Shown piece by piece: positions 1 to 11,400 of a stretch of DNA of 64,000 nt. Source of the DNA: Diphasiastrum complanatum (taxonomy: Eukaryota > Streptophyta > Lycopodiopsida > Lycopodiales > Lycopodiaceae); the NCBI GenBank assembly GCA_029204225.1, contig CM055094.1:63192442-63256441 (forward strand), read 5' to 3'. The notes below the pieces were generated by a model that saw only the letters and a program-made list of their open reading frames with translations, had not been told where the DNA came from and did no database searches. Each line of letters begins with the position of its first letter. Position 1 is the stretch's first letter. A program made the position numbers and the translations under genes.

Positions 1-220
1 GGCAAATTATCTCAACAGTACCTATTGCACTTTCTAGCACCTTATTTGGAGGAGGTTTCGAAACTTTTTCATCGACATTTGTTTGCTCGTTTTCGATAGC
101 CTTTTGGAGGCTCCATTTTTGAGGAGGGCACGTTGTGCTACTCTCCATCTCAGGTTGATACCTCTCTTCCTGGCAAGGTCCCTATGCCATCTTTGGAGCT
201 TCCTCTACTTCTCTATCTAT

Positions 221-867
221 TGTTAGAAAATCGAATCGCTCATTTAAGTTACCCAAGACAAGATTTCTATTGTTGTTAATACACGTGAAAAGAACACAAA
301 CAACAATGATGAAGCATAATGATGAGATGTACTCCAACTATGTCTCATACCTAGTGGATTAGGGCACACTTCATATTTATAAGACTTTGGCAGATACTGA
401 TGAGTCTTCCGGTTAGTTACGAATAGAGCCACAGCTGATCTAGAGCTAAGCTATGAAAGCATCACATAAGCAAGACTTAAGCTATGAAAGCAGCACATAA
501 GCAAGACTTAACCCTAAAAAGCAGGAAAGAGAGAGACTAAGGAGGCTAAAGAGAGAGATCAATATCATCAGCTGAATAACAAATGACACAGTTTCCCTAC
601 TTATAGCCAAGAGGAAGCCCTAAAAGGAAGCTTCCGGTGGCTAGGGCCCAATTGGGAGGGATAATAGTGCGCCCTCCAAAAAGGCCCCCACTCTCCAGTA
701 ATATGTCCAAATGGCCTAATAATGAATAATAAGGCCAAAGGCCAACCATATAGTCTAAGTGTCACTAATGAATAAAAAAGGGCCCAAGGCCTGCTTATGC
801 GCAAAGTAAAGTAAATGTAAATGGATGCGGCGAATGTAATGAGCCAAGTCCATAACTCTCCTCGACA
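221..867 (-). repeat. LTR of the minus gypsy-like copy
   Basis: On the minus strand the block starts TGTCGAGGAG just after a T-rich tract and ends TTTTCTAACA at 221, giving TG...CA ends and about 647 bp. The first about 400 bp match the LTR at 3245-3670. The last part is absent from that copy. A short internal duplication containing GCAAGACTTAA is seen near 470-510. Confidence 0.55.
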
Positions 868-1560
868 CAAAAAAAAAGACCCAACTTCTGAAAAGAAATT
901 GGATCAAACAGCAACAAGCCCTCGTGCATCAACAACTAGAGCAACAGCTGATGTAGAGGAATCAACAAGTGCGGCAAGAGCACGATCTTGATCCGCAAGT
1001 GATGGCGTATGATAAAAGACATCAATAGGCTCCCATGTGGCCTCCTCAATAGGACGACCATCCCAATGGATCGAAAACTGAATCTGTCGGCAGCGTCGAC
1101 TATGGTGAAGGCAAACCTGGTGCATGGCAGCTGGTAAGAAAGGGAACAGCTCAAGATCAACATCATGGTGACGAAGGAAACATCTCAGCCGCGTCATCAG
1201 AAACCAAGCAATATGGAACAACCAAGAATGCCAAGGAACCAAAAGAAGATCAAGCAGCAACCAAGAGTGCCAAGGTATCCGTAATGCCCAAGCTAGTAGA
1301 GGATCAGCCCAAAATATAGGGACATCATACCAAGTTATCCAAAAGGCTCGAGAAGGTAGAACTGCATAAGCAACAGGAAGCCAATAAGGAAACCGGAAAA
1401 GAGATGGACACTCATCGCGAATAGCCGCATGATACACGTAACCATCAACCATATGTGCAAGGTGCCCCAAGAAAAGATAGCAGCATCGGAGGACTAGCAC
1501 CAAGGAGATCATCCTGACAAAGGATAGCTAAAATGGAGAAATATGCACCAACATGGTCTT
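221..1560 (-). mobile_element. Ty3/gypsy-like 3' end, minus copy (pol C-terminus plus LTR)
   Basis: Minus-strand reading from about 1512 to 904 gives a 202-residue open frame rich in Trp, Leu and Phe. Near its end is a stretch reading WDGRPIEEATWEPI, which resembles the chromodomain-like tail of chromovirus-type gypsy integrases (pattern W-x-G-x-P-x-E-E-A-T-W). This is followed by an LTR-like block starting TGTCGAGG and ending TAACA. The same pol tail and LTR recur in opposite orientation at 2470-3670, so this is one arm of a large inverted repeat. No RT or integrase core is visible. The chromodomain assignment is by motif only, and much of the frame could be non-coding internal sequence. Confidence 0.5.
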
Positions 1561-2469
1561 TTTATGCATTAGAGGTTTTTCATACGACTGATTCTTTTTT
1601 ACCTCTTGATATTTGGCATTCCTGGTTATTACGTATCGCTTGGATTTCATTTGGACCTATTGCTCATACTATTGCTTCATTTTCAGCTATGGATATATGT
1701 CATTTCTGGTTATTACGGGGTTTCATTTGGACCTGTTGATTGGTGCTGGTTTTTCCATATTACTGATCGCCTATGGTGCGGATATCTCTATGATTATGCA
1801 TGTGGCTCTCTATTTGTTCCTTGGATTGTTGCTCATCTTGGCATATCCTGATGGCTTGGGTTATTGCCTCCGTTCCAGCTGCCGTTTGTCCGGGTGATCT
1901 TCAGGTTCCCCGTCATTTCGGGTTGCTCCATATCTCGTGGTCTCCGATGCTGAGTTGCCACTTTGTTCTGGTGTTCCGAGACCATCAGGGTACCTTGGGA
2001 GAGTTCCTTCTCCTCTCTTGGATAGTTTTTGGGGATTGCTCATATGTGCTTTGATACTCATTCCCAGCTAAACATGGATATTGCTCCAATGCTTGCTATT
2101 GATGTTGCGGAACCTGTTCCTTGTTCCAGCGCATTTCTTCTATGGTGCGCCTGGTGTGTACTTTGGGATTACACTTGCGGCCAGTTCCAATGGGTCATCC
2201 GATGCTCCATCCGTTTTTGGTGTATCCTATGATGAATTGGTATGTCCATATGAAGGTCTTTCTGGATGAGTTTTTCGGCTATAATTTTTCAGTTGGGGCC
2301 TCTATTTCTAGATTTGTTGCTATTGTTTTCATGCATCATGTCTTTTTAGATGATGCATTGATTTCTTGGACCTTCTGGAGCTTTTGGCATGCTGCTCTTC
2401 TCGTGATATGGGCCTTGAGGGTACCGTGTGCCATTGCTACTTCTCATTCATGGGCCTTATGGATACCTT
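1561..2469 (+). other. Spacer between inverted gypsy ends, no gene recognised
   Basis: This stretch has overlapping open frames of 60-234 residues in several frames, all very rich in Trp, Phe, Leu and Ile, with no motif I recognise. Short motifs such as TGGCATTCCTGGTT recur here and in the flanking arms, so it is probably upstream internal sequence of the same gypsy-like element rather than a host gene. Confidence 0.4.
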
Positions 2470-3670
2470 GGGCTTTTGACCAAGCTGGTGCATATTTCTC
2501 CATTTTAGCTATCCTTTGTCAGGATGATCTCTTTATGCTCCATGTTTCCTGGCATATCGCTTGCTTTTCCATGCTGTTACAGCATGTCTGTCATCCTGCT
2601 TATGTTCCTACTCCTTGGTGCTGGTCTTCCGATGCTGCTATCTTTTCTTGGGGCACCTTGCACATATGGTTGATGGTTACGTGTATGATGCGGCTGTTCG
2701 CAATGAGTGTCCATCTCTTTTCTAGTTTCCTTATTGGCTTCTCGTTGCTAATGCAGTTCTACCTTCTCGGGCTTTTTGGATACCTTGGTATGATGTCCCT
2801 ATCTTTTGGGCTGATGCTCTACTAGCTTGGGCATTACAAATACCTTGGCATTCCTGGTTGCTGCTTGATCTTTTTCTGGTTCCTTGGCATTCTTGGTTCT
2901 TCCATATTGCTTGGTATGACGCGGCCGAGATGTTCCCTTCGTCGCCACGATGTTGATCCTGAGCTGTTCCCTTTCTTACCAGCTGCCATTCACGAGGTTC
3001 GCCTTCACCATAGTCGATGATGCTGGCAGATTCAGTTTTTGATCCAGTGGGATGGTCGTCCTGTTGAGGAGGCCACATGGGAGCCTATTGATTTCTTTGA
3101 TCATACGCCATCACTTGCGGATCAAGATCGTGCTCTTGCTGCACTTGTTGATTCCCCTACATCAGATGCTGCTCTAGTTGTTAATGCACCAGAGCTTGCT
3201 GCTGTTTGATCCAGTTTTTTTTCGGCAGTTGGGTCTTTCTTTTGTGTCGGGGAGAGTTATGGACTCGGCTCATTACATTCGCCACGTCCATTTACATTTA
3301 CTTTACTTTATGCATAAGCAGGCCTTGGGCCCTTTTTTATTCATTATTGACACTTAGACTTTATGGTTGGCCTTAGGCCTTATTATTCATTATTTGGACA
3401 TTTGGACATATTGCTGGAGAGTGGGGGCCTTCTTGGAGGGCGCACTATTATCCCTCCCAGTTGGGCCCTTGCCACTGGAAGCTTCCTTTTTAGGGATTCC
3501 TTTAGGCTATAAGTAGGGAATCTATGTCATTTGGTATTCAGCTATGATATTGATCTCTCTCCTCTTTAGTCTCTTTAAGCTCTCTTTCCTGCTTTCTAGG
3601 GTTAAGTCTTGCTTATGTGATGCTTTCATAGCTTAGCTCTAGATCAGTTGTGGTTGCATTCTTAACTCGA
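2470..3670 (+). mobile_element. Ty3/gypsy-like 3' end, plus copy
   Basis: Inverted counterpart of 221-1560. The homology starts around the shared GGTGCATATTTCTCCATTT motif near 2490. It runs through the chromodomain-like tail (reading WDGRPVEEATWEPI near 3050-3100) to a stop at about 3208, then into the LTR. A deletion/insertion difference around 2550-2610 separates the arms. The frame is interrupted, so this is a dead copy. Confidence 0.5.
3245..3670 (+). repeat. Truncated LTR of the plus gypsy-like copy
   Basis: Starts TGTCGGGGAG directly after a T/G-rich stretch at the end of the pol frame. It aligns with the reverse complement of 867 down to about 425 and then diverges after TTCTTAACT, so the 3' part of this LTR is missing. 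Confidence 0.5.
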
Positions 3671-4361
3671 TGCTATGATACTAAAATTGTCATGTGCCAA
3701 TCATAGCATCGTAACATTGCCATTATTGAGCACATGGGCTAATTACATGTGGGATATGACAGAAAGACTCCTCGTTGAAACATGGAAGTGCAAGAAGAAT
3801 GGAGTGATTTCATATAAGTTTGTTGGCCGTGTTCGATTGATCCTCAAAATGCAGCACTTATTTTTAGCTTGTTGATTCATGATTTTTTGTAGACCTATGT
3901 CCATGCTGCGCTACACTAAATCTAAATGATGCCTTTCCTGAAAGATTTTGTTCATAGTCTATTGAAAATCTAAATCTTGCAAGTCATTAAGTTTTGAGTG
4001 AGCATTTCCCCGAACAGTGTTTAATCTCCACAAATTTGCATAGGGTCGATTGATCCTCTGATGAATCTGACGATGCTTGTTTATTGCATCAAGATTTGGC
4101 AGTATTCTAGTGAGAGCTGGACTGATTCGACCCTGTTGATGAAGGTGGCCAAAGATTTCTCCCTTTGGTCTTCCCAGTATAGTGAGCACGGATTTTTAAG
4201 CACTTGCATATTAGTTTTGACTTTCAAGTGTGATAGTTGATGTTTGAATTGGATGATCCAGTTGTCATATTTAGTTGTCTGTGACCATCTAGAACTGCAG
4301 AGCCTATGATTGAAAATGCTGTGCTTGGAGCTTCCATTATTTGACTGCTGAATCTTGTGTA
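3671..4361. other. No feature recognised
   Basis: Unique-looking AT-rich DNA. Open frames of 66 and 76 residues show no known motif. It may be an upstream intron of the HDDC2-like gene, because the start codon of that gene has not been found. Confidence 0.4.
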
Positions 4362-4640
4362 TGTTGGAATATCAATCCACACTCTAGAGAGAACTATCAA
4401 ACAGGGCGGATAGCTCAGTGGTAGAGCATCTCATCCGGTATGAGGGAGGTCCTAGGTTCGAATCCTAGTCTGTCCATCCATATTATGATTTATGGATTTC
4501 TAACATGGTATCAGAGCCAAGTTAGACCTAACATTTCATGGTGTCAAAGCCATGGTTAGGTGGCCCAAGTTGTGGGGCAGGTGACAGCTAGGACCCCAAC
4601 CAAGTGTGGCTTGAGCGGGGGTGTTGGAATATCAATCCAC
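4362..4640 (+). mobile_element. TRIM (miniature LTR retrotransposon) with tRNA-like LTR, 3' truncated
   Basis: A 144 bp LTR (4362-4505, TGTTGGAATA...TTTCTAACA) is followed at once by TGGTATCAGAGCC, the usual plant primer-binding site for initiator Met-tRNA. A 116 bp non-coding internal region (4506-4621) ends in a purine tract TTGAGCGGGGG, then comes the first 19 bp of a second LTR (TGTTGGAATATCAATCCAC), after which homology stops. LTR and internal lengths equal those of the complete copy at 9579-9982. No coding capacity. The LTR carries the tRNA-like sequence listed separately. Confidence 0.85.
4404..4476 (+). tRNA. tRNA-like cloverleaf inside TRIM LTR
   Basis: 73 nt folding as a class I tRNA. 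The acceptor stem has seven pairs (GGGCGGA with TCTGTCC, two of them G-T). The D arm GCTC-AGTGGTA-GAGC contains box A, the anticodon arm is TCTCA-TCCGGTA-TGAGG, and the T arm CTAGG-TTCGAAT-CCTAG contains box B. There is a discriminator A. The nominal anticodon is CGG (Pro), but position 33 is C rather than the near-universal T and the variable loop is six nt, so it is probably not a working decoding tRNA. It may act as an internal Pol III promoter or as a structured RNA. Confidence 0.55.
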
Positions 4641-5335
4641 CTATCTCTGATGAGTTATATGCTTTTAAGTAGGTTACCTGCATTTATCACTGTTTGTCTA
4701 TGGGGAACCTGCATTTTTCTTTCGTTATAAATCGTCTACCATTCGTTTCATGTAGCTGATCTTTTAAGAGTGCCCAGCTTCAAGAGTCGCTTGCTTTTAG
4801 TATTTGATTTCCTTGACTTTGACACGTTCCATGTTGTTACACTTTTATAGTCTTCGTGCTATTTTATTGCTTTCTATATCAACAAAATCTTTTTGTTGGA
4901 AGTTGTGAATGTAATTTTAAGTTTGAAGTTCTCTGTTTTCTTTTTTAAGGATTTTCTCTATGAAAATACTCACGGACAATCTTCTTGATGATTTAGGTAT
5001 CAGGAACTACATTATTGTGTCCCCTAGAGCTTTTGCACAGTTCTTTGTTCAATCTGAAGCTAATGAGGGACTATTAATGCTTTTGTACTTTCAATCTTTC
5101 ATATTGAAGTTATCGTTGCTACATTTTACCCATCCATTGAAGGTTTTTGTTGCAGTACTCGCAAAGTGTGTTAACTCTTTTTCTGCAACTGTAAATTGCT
5201 GATTGAGATGACAATAAAATTCTACAGCAGCACCATCATCATGTAGTTTTGCTATATATATTGGCCTTAAAATAAAACTAGTTGCTCTCTTGAAATGACA
5301 GATTTGAGTTGGTGGATCAACATTTTGCATGGCAG
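4641..5335. other. No gene recognised; likely intron upstream of HDDC2 exon
   Basis: AT-rich, with pyrimidine-rich tracts and several possible acceptors. I looked for the short conserved exon expected just upstream in this family (a segment ending near Leu-Lys before Thr-Thr-Lys-Arg) and did not find a convincing match. Confidence 0.4.
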
Positions 5336-5460
5336 ACCACAAAAAGAGCAGGTTGGATAAATCATGGTGTTGAGCATTCAGAATCCATTGCAGACCACAT
5401 GTACAGAATGGCTGTTATGGCGATTATTACGAATGATGTTCCTGGCGTTAATAAGGATAG
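5336..5460 (+). CDS. HDDC2-like: HDDC2-like exon a (first visible)
   Basis: Acceptor GCATGGCAG before 5336 and donor GTACGC at 5461. 125 nt, ending two bases into an Arg codon. Encodes the start of the HD domain, including the first metal-ligand His in ADHMYRM. Confidence 0.85.
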
Positions 5461-8400
5461 GTACGCTTCAATTAGAAATCTTTTTGACCAATACTTTTCC
5501 TTGAATGTATAGGCTGAATTCGTTGATAGGCGATTTCTTGGAAAAATTGCTTTTGTATAAGCGTTTCTCTTCTTGAAAACAAGTGTGACACTGTAAAGAC
5601 GTACAAAATAGGGAGGAAGAAGAAGCTGTATCAATGTATCCATATAAAGGACAGTACATAAGACAAACTGAAAGTACATTCAAGTATGTAATTACTAGGA
5701 TTGTAAGAACATTTGTAGAGATAACATACAATGTTCTGTCACATAAGCTATCCAACTAATTGAGATGGCTACATATGACGTATCATCCCAACACTTAGGA
5801 GTAGATATATGTAAAGACATGTTAATCCTTTAAGGCCTCAGAGAATGGAGACGTGTGTAATGTTGCAACCAAATGAGCTATTGTAGTTTGTTCTCTAGGA
5901 AGTCGTCATCACAAATGTTGACTGTGTGATACTTCGTACCTGTAGTCAACATTTGTGGTTGTAGGAAGCGCTCGTGGAACCTCAACTTATTGTCTCTAGC
6001 AATAGCTGTGATTCTGTTCATCATTTAACTTGTCAAGTGAATCAGTCTCTTGCTTTTCCTATCTTATTTGTAAGTAATATGCGTATGAGAATGTGACAAG
6101 TCAATATTCTTTTGTGGCACAAGAAGCTGTCAAAGTTGTAGTAGCATGAGAATTTATAGAAAAAGCCCTCAAGAACCAACTTCTAATAAATCAAAAATGT
6201 TTTGAGTTTGTTGTTTGAAGATTGAAGGTTGTTTGTTTGGTTTCAATGGTCCAAGGTTCAATTCTTGCAGACTTGACGAAGATCAAGGATCTTCGTGAGG
6301 AGCTTCTCAATATTGATGAGATAATTGAGGATGCTCAATTTGTTTCCATTACTCTCAACTCATTACCTTCATCTTATCTTCCATTTGTTTCATCTTTGAG
6401 TATCTCTCTTAGGGGACAGCAACTCTCCTTTGATGAACTTGTTGGGCTGCTTTTTCAAGAGGAGCAAACGAGGCAAAACTTTGCGGGTGACACTCAACAA
6501 GATCAAGCTTTCTTCACGAAAGGCAAGGGCAAGGGCAAGTCAAAAGGAAAGGGGTGTCCTCCTTCCAAGGATGGGCAAAGGCCCGTTGGAGGTCAAAATG
6601 TCAACACTCAAAAGAAGAAAGGGAAGTGCCATTATTGCAAAAGGTATGGGCACTTCATCAAGGATTGTAAGAAGAAGCTTGCGAAAGAGGAGAGTAAAGG
6701 AATTGATACTAGTGCTTCACTTGCTACTTTGGAGCAAGAGCTTGAAGCTAGTGGTGATCTCTTCAACCAAGACTATGCTTTTGTGTCTAATATTGCTTCT
6801 ACTAGTACTACTACATCTATGAGGAATTCAGATACTGTTTTGCAAGTGGCTGATTTTCAGCCCATTGAATGGGTGATTGATAGTGGTGCTACTCGTCATA
6901 TGACTTCTCGTAAAGAAGCATTCACTAAATTAGTGAAAGTGCAAAATGGAAGTAACAATAATGTGCGGATGATGCATCTTGTTCTATTCATGGAATTGGA
7001 ATTGCAGCCATCATTTTGCCTAATTGTGAAGAAAAGTACATTAAGAATGTGCTTTATGTTCCGGAATCAAGAAGAATCTTCTTTCGGTTTCAACTATGTT
7101 GAAGCAAGGACTAGAGTTCAAAGAAGATAAGTGTCTTGTCAAGGATCCTAAAAGATCACTCTTGATTATTGTTTCGGGAACAATGCATTGTGGCTTATTC
7201 ATTATGGATACCTATGAGCGACGAATTCCCTCTACATGTCTTGTTGCTTCTACATCACAATCATTGGAGTTGGCTGAATTGTGGCACGCAAGGTTTGGGC
7301 ATCTCAACTTTGCAAGTTTGAAGAAGCTGAAGACATTTAATATGGTAGAAGACATTCCTACTATTGAGCAGCCGGAAGGGCATGTATGCGAGGGGTGCAT
7401 ACTTGGAAAGTTTCAAAGGAAACCTTTTCCAATCGATGGAACTATAAGGGTTCTTGATAAATTTGATTTGGTTCATAGTGATGTTTGTGGTCCAATGAGG
7501 ACCGAATCCATTGAAAAGTGCATCTATTTTGTGACTTTGACTTTTCCCGTTTTACATGGATCTATCCTATGAAGGCTAAATCGGAAGTTTTTCAACGTTT
7601 CAAAGATTTTCTAGTAATGGTGGAAAATCAGTTTGGGCATTCTTTGAAGACCCTACGCACCGATCGAGGAGGGGAATACATTAAGAATACGTTCGGTGCA
7701 TTTCTTCGAGAAAAGGGAATTCTACATCAAATGACAACTTCCTATACGCCTCAACAAAATGGTGTTGCCGAGCGAAAGAATCGCACACTTATGGAGATGG
7801 CCCTTTGCATGCCCAAAGCAAAGGGGCTGCCTCACAGGTTTTGGGCTGAAGCGGTTCCAAGCAACAACATTTTCATTCTTAACAAAATTGGGGTTAAAAA
7901 TACAGTTTCCTCATTTTATTCTTGTTTTATTTTCGATTTAAAGCCTATTGAAGGTGTCTTCTAGGAAATGGGATGAATTGGATGCACCAATAGTTTGTGG
8001 ATCTTGATCGAAGAAGTGGTTTTATGAGTTTTGTTAAGATTTTAGCACTAGTGCTAGTGCTAGTTTTGGTTTGAATTGACTCTATGTTTAAAAATTTGCT
8101 ATTGCTAACCTTGTGGTGTGAAGTGAAGATGTCCTAATGGCTAGGAGCCTTGAAGGAGACGTCCTTCTTTATGAGGAAATGACTGAGATGTGCTTGAGAA
8201 GGCTTTCTGATGATGATGCGCAAGAGCTCAAGGGTTGCATCGAAATTCAAGATTAATAGGAAAGTAAAGTTACTACCACAAACATCACTTTTGAGCCCAA
8301 TGATGCAAATGCCTGTAGTGCTCAAGGGCCAAATTATGTGTACATGGCACAGGTGTTGTCGAGAGTTGAGGTCCAAGTATTCGACCACAGTTACCACGAA

Positions 8401-11400
8401 GGAAATCGATGGAGCAACAACCACATCATAATTAATCTCAATCCATGGGTGATGAGTTGGTATGTCCAAGTTTATGCAAAGGTTGATGGAAAGAGTGATG
8501 ATGGTTTACTGCATAGACTAGAGATTTAGCTAGCCCCATGGAAACAGGCACCTTTGCGTCACAATTAGTAGGCTATATGTTGTTGGGCTATATGCTATTG
8601 TATCCAAGGGGTGAAACTTATGAGTGGTGGAGTAAGTGCTACAAGGACATCAAGCATTTGACACTTGGATTCAAAATTGCCATTACTGTTGAGTTTGCAA
8701 TCTCAATGAAGTCACAAGGGCTTGACAAAATGGAGAGCTGATGCAAAGGTAACATGTCAATACAAATATATGCAAATAAGTGTTGACTTGTTAGTGGTTA
8801 TTCCTAATATGGATATTGGTCTGCAAATTTTTTGATTTGTTGAGAGACTTCACTTTACTATCAAGGCTGAGGTCAATCGGGCAAAGCCTAAAACCCCAAC
8901 TAGGCAATCAAATTTTCAGCTTGCAACAATGTATGATGATTGGAAGCAATGAAGGATTATAGAAAAGTGATTCAAGAGCTCCTCGAGATGGTCAATCAAA
9001 TAAAAGAAAGTTCCAATAAGATAAAAGATTCAAAGGGGTATGATTAGTCCTGCTTGCAAGCAAGTAAAATGCTCAAATGGGTTGTAGTTCTAGAGAAACC
9101 AAAAAAAAAGTTGTTACCAATGTGGAAAACTAGATCACATTAAGCAAAATTGTAGGTCAAAAGGCAAATGTGGCAATTCAAGTTAGGGAGGCTGGTAGTC
9201 AATGAAAGTTATGACCACCAAAGTGTAGGAATTCACATTATACAACCAAAGGCTATGCAACTAATGAAAGTGGGTTGATCATGGCAAAGGGAAAGGTGGT
9301 TGATTGCAGTGTCATTATCCTTTAGACACAAATTAGTTGAACAACTATGTTTATGCTTCATCATCAAAAAAGCTTTTGTTGCAAACCATCGACTAAATTT
9401 ATGAGTACCAGTTGAGTTTGGCAATGACAAAGGAGGTATTGCCTATGATAAGGTAGGGTTGAGTTTGGAAAGGCATGAGGAATTGTTGTCTTTGATAAGG
9501 TAGTGTGAAGGTGGGAGTTTGCATTTAAGACTACAAATTTTCTCAAGATGGTCCTTGGAAAGTTTGAGATGGTGTTGGTGTTAGAAATCCATAAATCATA
9601 ATATGGATGGACAGACTAGGATTCGAACCCAGGACCTCCCTCATATCGGATGGGATGCTCTACTACTGAGCTATCCGCCCTGTTTGATAGTTTTCTCTAG
9701 AGTGTGGATTGATATTCCAACACCCCCCCTCAAGCCACACTTGGTTGGGGTCCTAGCTGTCACCTGCCCCACAACTTGGGCCACCTAACCATGGCTTTGA
9801 CACCATGAACTGTGAGGTCTAACTTGGCTTTGATACCATGTTAGAAATCCATAAATCATAATATGGATGGACAAACTAGGATTCGAACCCAGGACCTCCC
9901 TCACACCGGATGGGATGCTTTACCACTGAGTTATCCGCCTTGTTTGATAGTTCTCTCTAGAGTGTGGATTGATATTCCAACAGTTGGAAGTGAAATAACA
10001 CAACTAAATGCATCGAGTCATCAATTTCAAGAATCACGAGTATGGATGGATATAAGTGGAGATCTACGATGAAGACAATCTTTTGGAGTCGCAAATTATA
10101 ATTTGCTGTGCAACTTTGCCGGACGGTGAAATTTGATGAAGAAATAGGTAGAACGTTGTCTTCTTTTTATCATCTCTTGGACTCATGTTTTATAAGATGA
10201 TTTGGTCTAGAAGGAAATGAGATAAAACAAGGGAATGGGAGAGAAAAGAGGATCGTGGATGCTTTTGTGAGTTCTTTTTTGAAAGACTTATATTTTGGTC
10301 TTCTCTTCGTTTAATTTGACAGGTATGTGTTATAAGCCTATTACCTATGTGTGATAAGCAATGAGCAATGAGCATGATCCATTCTGATTGCCAATTTCCA
10401 AATAAGCATGCTACTTGATGTATTGAGACTTGAGTATTCATTTGACATTTTGACTTATGCAATTTTCAGGCTGGAGGAGATTAGGGCCCTTTGGCAAAGT
10501 AGATGGTAGTGGTTTCACCAGTCTCTACACACTATGGGTTGCCTTCTCCACCCATTATGGGGGAGGGAGGAGCAATTCCATGACAAAGAGTTGAGACATG
10601 GATGACACACATGCATTAGTGGTGGATCTATTCTGATCCTGCTATACAAGATGCGCTTATGGACGACTTGAATGTATTTAGGAATGGCTAGCCGCTAGTA
10701 GCACCGAGAATTGATGTGAGTTGTGACTTTTCCAATGTATGTCTAGGAATTAGGATTTACCATCTCGCTCCTGCCTACATGACAACTCATGGATGATATT
10801 AATGTATTCAGGTATGAGACGATGGAGTTTGGGCATCCAGGTGCACAACTTAGACTAGGGCAGTTGCGCGCCCTGTGTCTTGGTGGATGAAGTATGGGGA
10901 TGAAGTATGGGCATGATGTTCTCAGACTTCAAAAGCTTGCCATTCGTATCCTTTCACAAGACTGCATAGCAGTTGCATGTGAAAGGAATGGAGTGTGTTC
11001 TCCCTCATTCATACGAAGAGGAGGAATAGACTTTCGACTGTGCAACTAGAGAGGCTTGCAAATTTGCTACTCTTAAACAAGCTCAATGATACAAGAGAGC
11101 CATTACAGATAATCACAACTCAATGCTAAGTAGTAAGATGCATCATGCAACAAGCTTAATACTGATATAGTATATACTATAGATCATAGATAATAAACTC
11201 TAGCCTAAAACCTTGTTACTTGATTCAATTCTCTATGTCAACCATGATGAGATTGACGTGACAAAGGTTCCAGAACTGCCACCTAGATCACAAGAGGAGG
11301 AAGATGTGTATGGATTCCTCCATCGGGAGGCTCTATTGACCCCAGGTTAATCTCGTTGCCCACTGAGTTTTCATTGTTCAAGTCCCATTTGTTACGAGTT

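Larger units (their letters stand above)
9579..9982 (-). mobile_element. Complete 404 bp TRIM with tRNA-like LTRs
   Basis: Two 144 bp LTRs (9579-9722 and 9839-9982) flank a 116 bp internal region (9723-9838). On the minus strand the order is LTR (TGTTGGAATATC...), PBS reading TGGTATCAAAGCC (one change from the usual TGGTATCAGAGC), internal, G-rich polypurine tract, LTR. A 5 bp target duplication GTTGG is present at 9574-9578 and 9983-9987. No open frame, so it must be mobilised in trans. Each LTR holds a tRNA-like sequence. Confidence 0.92.

Noticed and set aside
2121-2825. 234-residue Trp/Phe-rich membrane-like protein
   Set aside because: Overlaps the gypsy-like inverted repeat and several other frames with the same composition. 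No gene signals.
4404-4476. A functional tRNA-Pro gene
   Set aside because: The anticodon loop lacks T33, the variable loop is six nt, and the sequence is inside a retrotransposon LTR repeated five times. Kept only as tRNA-like.
4800-4860. Upstream HDDC2 exon at a VFDFLDFD reading
   Set aside because: Slight resemblance to the expected DFL motif, but no following LK end, no matching donor and no phase match to 5336.
9603-9788. Frame MDGQTRIRTQDLPH and its near-identical copies at 9863 and 28028
   Set aside because: These read the minus strand of the tRNA-like LTR of the TRIM. The repeats explain the similarity. Not proteins.
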